DNA of 64,000 bases. It comes from Pempheris klunzingeri. Lineage: Eukaryota > Chordata > Actinopteri > Acropomatiformes > Pempheridae. Below are positions 56,837-64,000 of the stretch, in pieces (position 1 is the stretch's first letter; each line of letters begins with the position of its first letter). The position numbers and the translations under genes were made by a program. The notes below the pieces were generated by a model, which ran no database searches, was not told where the DNA came from, and saw nothing but the letters and a program-made list of their open reading frames with translations. The stretch covers positions 25,632,328 to 25,696,327 of the forward strand of contig NC_092019.1 in NCBI RefSeq assembly GCF_042242105.1, given 5' to 3'.

Positions 56837-59800
56837 CAGATACGCCACATATATAGCCGTATGTGTATTTCTGGGTGCACTGAAAGCAACAAAAAAACAG
56901 TCAAATTACTTCTCAGTCCACATATACTCGGGCAATAATGCTGATTCTGAGTCTTAAGTTACTGTAAATGTGACGGTTTTTGTGTTTTATATCGCACCAT
57001 ACTCATGGAGATTTAATACATTGTGGACAGCGGAAAGGCTGATGCACATCAAAGACAGCAGCATCTGTCCGAGGTTCCTAGAAACTAGAAAGACGGTCTC
57101 CTCACAGTCAGACCATCTTTAGCAAGAGGAGTTTCAGATGAACTGGCTGTCCCAACATTCAGGTGACTTTTGAGAATAAGGTAAAATGACAAAGTCCATA
57201 TTTAAGTATTCTCGCACATTTATACCAGCTGTGGATTTTGCATCATAAATGTGCTGCATATTTCAGAAGAAGAGTATTGACAAATGTTATATTATTATTT
57301 CTCTATATTAATACAGGAACATGACATCTCAGTCCTGATCACGAACATTAACTCAATGAAATAAATTTCCCACACTGGAACAAAAATAGGTCTTTACCAT
57401 GTTTTTTCTCTCCGCCATGTGGTCTGGTTTGTCATGGATACGTACTTCCTCACGCAGTCCAATGCGTCACGTCTGTGTGTATATATGAACATGTCGTGTG
57501 ACTCCTATAGTCATACAGCAGTCTAGCATATGTAGTCACTCGTCTAAATATAAGAACATCCCGTGTACCTCATATGTCCAATGATACATGGCTGTGGTGT
57601 AGCAGGTTACTCATACATGTAATGAGATCTGAATGAACAATAGGATTCAGAGGCACAGCAGCTGGTTTCAGCACTGATTACTGATGTCTTATATTGAAAG
57701 AAAAACACAAAATCAATTATTCCACTTTGTTAGTGTGATGCTTCATGTTCATGTTCACATTTTGCAGTGGAATACATTAATTCCATGCTGACAAAACGGT
57801 AACATTTCAACATAAAAGACCACTTTCTTTCTTTATTTCTATCTATTTTTCTCACAGATGCTGAAAAACGATCTTTTCCTCCACACATCCTGTTATTGTA
57901 AATGCTCCTGTTTTCTCTAGAGTCTCGAATAAACTTTGCACATAAGTGACACTTGTTCTTGGCTGTGCACATTAATGTCATTAAAGGTTTTATGTTCTTT
58001 GACAGCATATATTTGAGATGTGCTCAAACAAATTTACTAATTTCTGCCATGCTGGAATGAAGTTGAATATTTTTGCTCTGCCAGTAGTTGAGCCTACAGA
58101 TGATTAGTCAATTTTGTTTCATGTCATGGTTCCAATAGAACGACTCTGTGCAATATTTGTAACACTTCTTTCCTTTTTGAACCCTCGTCAGGTTGGAATT
58201 TCTGCCTTCCAGCAATACTCAACATGTTCATTTGTAAAATCAAATTAATTATTGGCTCCTGCAGTAATTCCTCTTGTTCATTCCAGCTACAAACACATCA
58301 TCTCACTAATGCAATTCCAATATGACAAATGATGGGGTACAAAATCCACAGTCCTTGCTATATGCAAAAATGAATTCTAAAGTTCAGTAAAGCTGATATT
58401 TAGCAGGCTTAGTAAGTCAAATCAAGTAGATATTTTATCAAAGTTACACTCAGAATTTCCTGTTTGTGTGAAAACCAAAAAGGTACTAAAAGAATACTAA
58501 CTTGATTCGCCTTGCAGAAACCTCATGTTAGCTTCAGCTGGATGTTAGAATGCATTTTTACACTAAATCATTTACACTAGAGCTGCATTAGTCAAGAATC
58601 TCTTCAGGAGCAGACTGGACAGGATGAATGATTACAGCCTCTTTTCAACTATTTATATTCGTAAGATTAACTTGAAAATTGTCCAAAAACATACCCTTTA
58701 ATCCCCAAAAATTAAAAACAACTATTCACATTTCCATAAAATCTGATATGGATATTTTTGTTGTCTGCAGAGAATGAATCATGATGACCTTTTATGGAAA
58801 AGTCAGGATCAGGATAAAACACAAGAAGAACAAAGTCCAAAAGGTTCGACAATTTCACTTCAGTGAGCATTTTCAGACAAACTTCATCAGAAACTTCGTG
58901 AGCTTGCATCTTAGGCCAAAACCTCAAAGTAAATCATATATGTTTTATAGGCAGATTGCCTAAATGTCCTGGGCACATTAAAGAGACACTGTAGCCACAA
59001 GTGACAAGTGCAGGATAATGTTAAATGGTAAAACACAGTAGAAAACAGCAAGTCAGCAAAATTACTCAGTTGCACATAAATAAGTAAGTCCAGTTTTTGC
59101 TGACATTACTGCCACCATAACCTATTGGTCCTATTGGTCCCACCAGACCAAGTAAGGCTGTAATGATTTAACCCCTCAATCTATTGTCTCCCAATCTATT
59201 ATATAACACTTTGTTATGTTTCTCATTTTAACCCTTTAACCTTCTGCTCAACCATATGGTAGAGCACATTTCGACTCACTATATCTTATTAAAAACATGT
59301 TTTACTTACGACATCTCAACCGTTTGGTAGAGGCCAATATTTCTAAAAATGTGGGGTCTGTTCTTAAAAAAACATTGATTATTGTAATTAATGCCCCAAG
59401 GAAATAAAATATATAAAGAATACATTTTTTCATAGCTTTTTTCTTGGTGAGGAGGATAAAGGGTTTAAAGCTACAAAATCTGCACTGACAATAAACATGA
59501 GCTGAACATGAGCATGAATTGAAGAGAACTTCAATAAGTGCAGCTATTTATCTCTAAGTTCAGCAGCTTCAGCGGCCCTCAAGGTCACAAGCAATCTCTG
59601 GATCTGCGCTGTGTAACGATCTCTGGTGTGTTAAGTGCAGTGCAGGCGAGTGGCTACAGGCCTGGGCCTCTCATCACTGACGGCACACTATCTGATAGAT
59701 GGAGTTTTTTTGGAGTGTGTGCACACTGGATTTCAGCAGGCAGCAGAGTGCATTTTGAGCTCCTTTAAGATTCTTCCTCCACGTTCCTCTATGGCCACTT

Positions 59801-60820
59801 TAGATAATGAGACTCATGGACGATAGTGTCCAGATTGATCCATCATCCGGCACCCAACCCCCCTCTCAGCACCAGTGAGCAGGCAGCAGGTCATGACCTG
59901 TGTGTAAGTGTGTGAGTGTGTGGGCTTGATGAAAGGGTGGACGGCTACAGGCGTGATAGATTTATAATCCAATATTCCTTACTAAGGTGGTTACCAAGCG
60001 GTCGAAGGCACTATTTTTATCTCTTAATATCTCTACATAGGTGGGCACTGAGAATGTATTTCTATAATCCACATGCTCTGATGTGAGCAGCCATTATCTT
60101 AATGTCCTGATTGATTTTCTCTTCTATTCGGACTCTTCAGTACATACACTGCAGAGTAATCTGGGGCCCGCTTTGATGGTAGGTTGCTGTTTCCTTCCCT
60201 CTATGAATCCACATCTGTTTCCCATTTCAGTGCAAACAGTCAAAACCCACCTCAAAAACTGGAGACCGCCCAGCTCCCAGGATCCTCTGTTCCTGTCATA
60301 TGATCAGCTCGCTGACTCAGGCCATCACAGGATGTGCACTTCTTGCTTTCTGTAATAGCAAGAAGTAATCTTACATCACACTGGCGGTGCACTGCAGAGA
60401 AAACCAGATGACATCCCATTTTCTATATGCATCCCCGATCCATGACTGCCTCAGGGACAGATTACGTAACGCTAATGCTGTTCCCCGTTGAAATGAATTG
60501 TGTTTGAGCACTCGAAAACATCGTTCAGATTCTTCTCCCCTGCCAATCTACTGAGAGAGCCCAGAGGGTTTAAATCCTGATCTGAACTGTGTGCACTTTT
60601 CACTGACCAGTTCAGAGATTAGTGCAGCAGACACCAAAGAGGTTTTAAAGGCTTGTTTTGATTCCAACAGATTAGACTGTGTTGTCTTTTTTCATTCCCA
60701 GCTCAGATTGTTTATTGAGGGAAAAACACGGCGGTCACAACATTGTTGTAGTTTGTCCTGAACTCTCCTGTTTCTATTTGTTCGAACGTTTTAGTGTTCA
60801 CTATAAAGGGAACTGTTAAA
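56837..60820. other. Intergenic region without recognised genes
   Basis: AT-rich sequence; the open frames are short and show no family signature. An island at about 59,940-60,120, with GTGATAGATTTATAATCC and repeated TATTTCT/ATAATCC cores, has the texture of a conserved noncoding element, but this is inference. Confidence 0.5.
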
Positions 60821-60821
60821 G

Positions 60822-60880
60822 TCTAGAATATCTGACAAAAACATGACGCAACTGTTGATATTTTTGTCAGATATTCTAGA
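60822..60880. repeat. Perfect 20-bp inverted repeat (hairpin)
   Basis: Arms 60,822-60,841 and 60,861-60,880 are exact reverse complements, each 20 bases, separated by a 19-base loop. The arm starts TCTAGAATATC. Sequence outside the arms does not continue the pairing. Confidence 0.95.
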
Positions 60881-60989
60881 AAGACAGATAAAGCTTACAA
60901 GATAAAATTTAACTCCAGATAAAAAAAGACCATTTGTAACTTTTGTATTTGAAATGTTTGTTTGAATGACTCAGTACTGCCCAGTAGTA

Positions 60990-61160
60990 CAACGAGGTGA
61001 GATTAAGCCTGGTATGTTGAGTCTAAAGCCGAGGGCTTCACTGTCACGAAGGTGGCCTGGCTAACCTAGCTAGATCACCATGGTAACTTATGCTCCAGAC
61101 TTAACCTGGTGTATGAGTGACTCTCAGCTGAGGAAGACCTTATGCTGTATAGCCATGCAA
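60990..61160. mobile_element. Possible degraded interspersed repeat
   Basis: The phrases TAGATCACCATGGTAACTTA and CTCCAGACTTAACCTGG resemble a teleost interspersed repeat I have seen in other genomes, but ends and class are unknown. Confidence 0.3.
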
Positions 61161-61439
61161 ACCATGATGCGTTGAGCCGTACATTACAGTAATGTCACTG
61201 AATGAAGCCACACAGTTACAGTAGCATTAACTGTATCATGGTGAAGGAAACCTAAACTGCTGCCTTAAATGTCAGTTATCAAGTCATTTCTGTGCTCAGA
61301 ATAAGTGCAGGCTAATATGTATCTAATATGTATGTGAAACATACATACAAAAAATACTGCAGATTGAAATTTATAAGAAAAACAAAAAAAACAGTCTTAA
61401 AGGAATAATTCACGATTTTTGGAAAAATGCCTAGATTAA

Positions 61440-61736
61440 AAGACCACAGCAATAAAGTTGTTGATTTCAAAAGGTTTATTAAATAGTGAGGAAGTAGAGA
61501 GGAGTTAAAGTAGGTAGGATGGATGGTGGGTCTGAAGGGGTGAGGGATAAAGGGATGAGGGTAGAAGGATAAGGGAAAGAATTTAAGTTGTGGTCTGATT
61601 AACAGAATATGTAGATGACTCGTGTCGGATAGCAACATGAAGACGGGAAGTAACCAGGGTGTTGAAACTCTGGGTGGGCGAGCCGTCTCTTCTACCGTCC
61701 TTTATATAAGACCCCGACCCCCCCCCCCCCCCCCCC
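61440..61736 (-). mobile_element. LTR-like unit with TATA box and AATAAA
   Basis: On the minus strand a strong TATA box (TATATAAAGG, near 61,708-61,700) is preceded by a G19 run (61,736-61,718). About 225 bases later comes AATAAA (61,480-61,475) and then TGTGGTCTTTTAATC. The promoter-to-poly(A)-signal spacing without a coding frame suggests a solo long terminal repeat. TG...CA ends, a target duplication and internal retroelement genes were not seen. Confidence 0.4.
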
Positions 61737-62125
61737 AGTGGTTTGAGAGAGAGAGATGAAAACTGAGTCAAAGGGGGAAGAAACAAATATGATGATCTTA
61801 AATACTTTGGTGCAGAAATGAGGTGGACTGCGGCGAGGTCATTGTTCCCAAACCTAGTTAGAAGACTTCATTTGGCACCACTCTCTTGTCTGTCCGTCGT
61901 ATAGAAGGCTACAGCTGATAGCAGTTTGGATTAAAAATGTATAAAGAAACACCTTTTCTTCCTCAAACACTCCACAGCAGCATCTAAATACTTTATCGGT
62001 ATCTTCAAATATATATTATTTCTGAACCAGACTTAGCCTTTTAAAAGTCTTTTATACATCCAAACCGATTGGAACAAACGTAAAGCTTTTGATTCCAGGC
62101 TGAGACTGTGCACCAAAGAGACCGT

Positions 62126-62957
62126 TTAATATCTATCCTGGTAGAAATGAAGATATTTTAATGCTGTAAGACTTATTGCAAAGTGACTGTGAGGAGATGA
62201 GTTGGCCACAAACAGCTGGAGGAATGAAGATGGCAAGACCGCATGCTTCACAGAGATAACGAGAGAGTGAGTCAGCAGGCAGGTTAGCAGACTGGCTGGG
62301 ATCCTGAGGCAAACCAGCGTTAAAGTCAATTGCAAACACAAGGAAACTAATGGAAGAATCTCCGAGCACAGCCTGAGCCTGAGCAATGCTACCACTGTAG
62401 TTAAGTGAGCAATCTGACACCGAGTGGGAGAAGAGCAGAGTCGATGCAGGAGAGGTGACGAGCTGATGCAAGGCAGGTATGTGAAGCTGGAGGGGGGGGG
62501 CGCTGACGAGCTGAGTGACGGCAGGTGTGCAGGTTGAGCAGGGGCCAGGACAGGAAGACACACACCCACACACAGACGCACGCCGAGAAATAAACCGGGG
62601 GCGTGGAGGACGCAGAAGGAGTGGGGAGCGCAAAGAGACACAGACATGACAGACGCTATATTTGGAAAACTGAGAGCTGATTTTTGTAGCTCTGGAATAA
62701 TATTCAGACAGAATAAAGCGAGAGCCTCCACCAGGTGAATCAAAGTGCAGCCAAAACACAGTTGGAAATGACGACCTATCACTCTTGTTAACAATGAAAA
62801 TATGTATGTTTATGTAATTGGGGTTAGGAGGGTAGAGGACTACTTCATCCAGAATATAAAATGAGCCTGAACTAGCCAGACCGTGATCACCAGGCTCATT
62901 AGAGGCAGCTGAATTCGCCCAGAGGAGATCCTGGAGTCCTCCTGGGCTTAGAGTCAT
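62126..62957 (-). other. Overlapping long open frames of unknown meaning
   Basis: Two minus-strand frames of 274 codons (62,957-62,133) and 222 codons (62,794-62,126) overlap almost completely in different registers. Neither shows a domain I recognise. Both are rich in Ser, Leu and Cys, as expected of frames lacking stops by composition. The region could be part of a repeat or noncoding sequence; there is no splice or promoter context to call a gene. Confidence 0.25.
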
Positions 62958-64000
62958 GGTAGGACGAAACGTAGAGCAAACACAACACAGACAGGAACAA
63001 GAACAAGGACATACAACAGACTATATACTGGTACACACAACACACACGTCTCTGAATCATAGTTGCCTCCATGGGGGTTTGGTTTTAGATGGTTGCTCGG
63101 ATTGAGGTTTGAAGATTTTTTAATGAACCATCGGGAAAGTTACTTTGGTTGAGTTGTTTTTTAAAGGGTCACTCACAGCAGCAGAGGATTACCACCCAAC
63201 CGTTTTAGCCTCTTTTAGCTCATTCAGACATCAGCTCTAATTAACCCAATGCACACTGCAGGGGTTGGTGGAGACCAAACCTGAATCACAGGAGATATTA
63301 TTTAAAAGGTGAAAATAAGTCATGTTTGTGGCTGTGTCTGAAATCGCTCCTCATTTACCATGTAGCGCATTATATTAACCTGCCGTCTGTGGCCTGTGAG
63401 TCTGCCAGCTCATTTTCCATTTTCTTTTATGCACCCTTTTCGCCAAAATAGCATTATGCAGCTTTAAGGTTACGGTTGGATTGCTAGGCTTTTACAGATA
63501 AATGAACATCCTGTACATTCAAACGAGTTCACACAACACTGATCAAGCCGATCAACTCCAGGTAAACCTCTGTATTTAAATTTTAGTTTGAAATTTAGAG
63601 TTTTTAAATGTGCTGACTTCCCAGTGGTGCTCTAGTGATGCATTTAACCAGCAATGATGGGTTCACCAGACAGACAGACAGACAGACAGATATGTCATAA
63701 GCATGCGTCGACAGTGTCTGTATAAAGAAGGGGGAGACAAAAGTTTTGCACTGTAGGCTCTGAGAGACCACATTTACTGCAGCAATATACAATTAACTTG
63801 GTGGTGTGACTGTTCTTGTAATGGTCTGGAATGAGTCTGACCAAGCTCGGAGTACACAACCCCACCGGGCAGAGCCTGAGGTATTGGTACACAACAGTAG
63901 CTGAGCATGAGCATGGCATGTCTTAATAACATTCAAAATTCACATTATATGACAAGTGCCGGGAAGGCTGGGGAGGTGGACAGACAAAGCAGGCACCAGT
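62958..64000. other. Right edge of the window without recognised genes
   Basis: AT-rich, with a short (GACA)n array near 63,670-63,690. No exon with family similarity was found. Confidence 0.5.

Overview
This window is nuclear DNA from a ray-finned (teleost) fish. The grounds are split eukaryotic genes with GT-AG introns, AT-rich spacers full of CA/GT, GATA and homopolymer microsatellites, several dispersed repeats with typical teleost character, and vertebrate gene families. There are no bacterial operons, ribosome binding sites or CRISPR arrays. No prokaryote-style or wholly novel system is visible. Three protein-coding genes can be assembled exon by exon with consistent phases.

Left part (about 1-22,200, plus strand): a ONECUT-family transcription factor with one cut domain and a homeodomain, coded by two exons (9577-10618 and 17226-17536, 450 aa). 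Its cut domain and homeodomain differ from the near-invariant ONECUT1/2/3 proteins at several sites, so it is best read as the divergent fish paralogue onecut-like (onecutl). It is preceded by about 8 kb of flank that is rich in simple repeats and contains islands resembling conserved enhancers. It has a 6.6-kb intron with more such islands, and probably a long AU-rich 3' UTR ending near an AATAAA at 22,190.

Middle and right part (about 23,600-55,500, minus strand): two complete papain-family cysteine protease genes in tandem. The first (23,814-30,280 coding, probable 5' exon near 33,400) is cathepsin S (329 aa). The second (39,333-53,890 coding, 5' exon and TATA box at 55,403-55,497) is cathepsin K (330 aa). 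Both have seven coding exons with identical phases; exons 2, 3, 5 and 7 also have identical lengths, as expected for an ancient tandem duplication. Both keep the catalytic Cys-His-Asn residues and the ERFNIN prodomain motif. The order CTSS-CTSK on one strand matches human 1q21, where ARNT follows CTSK.

Spacers and introns carry remnants of mobile elements: a tRNA-derived SINE, two retroposon 3' ends with tetranucleotide tails, a Tc1-like transposase fossil with an internal insertion, an L1-type reverse-transcriptase fossil with a YADD motif, a duplicated repeat of unknown class, an LTR-like unit, and fragments of two common teleost interspersed repeats. From 55,500 to 64,000 no gene is recognisable.

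The most interesting points are the linkage of a fourth ONECUT gene to the ctss-ctsk pair, which suggests an ohnologue of the 1q21 region that mammals lost; a probable GC-AG intron in ctss that places an upstream ATG in frame; substitutions in the S2 pocket of cathepsin K; and a perfect 20-bp hairpin at 60.8 kb.
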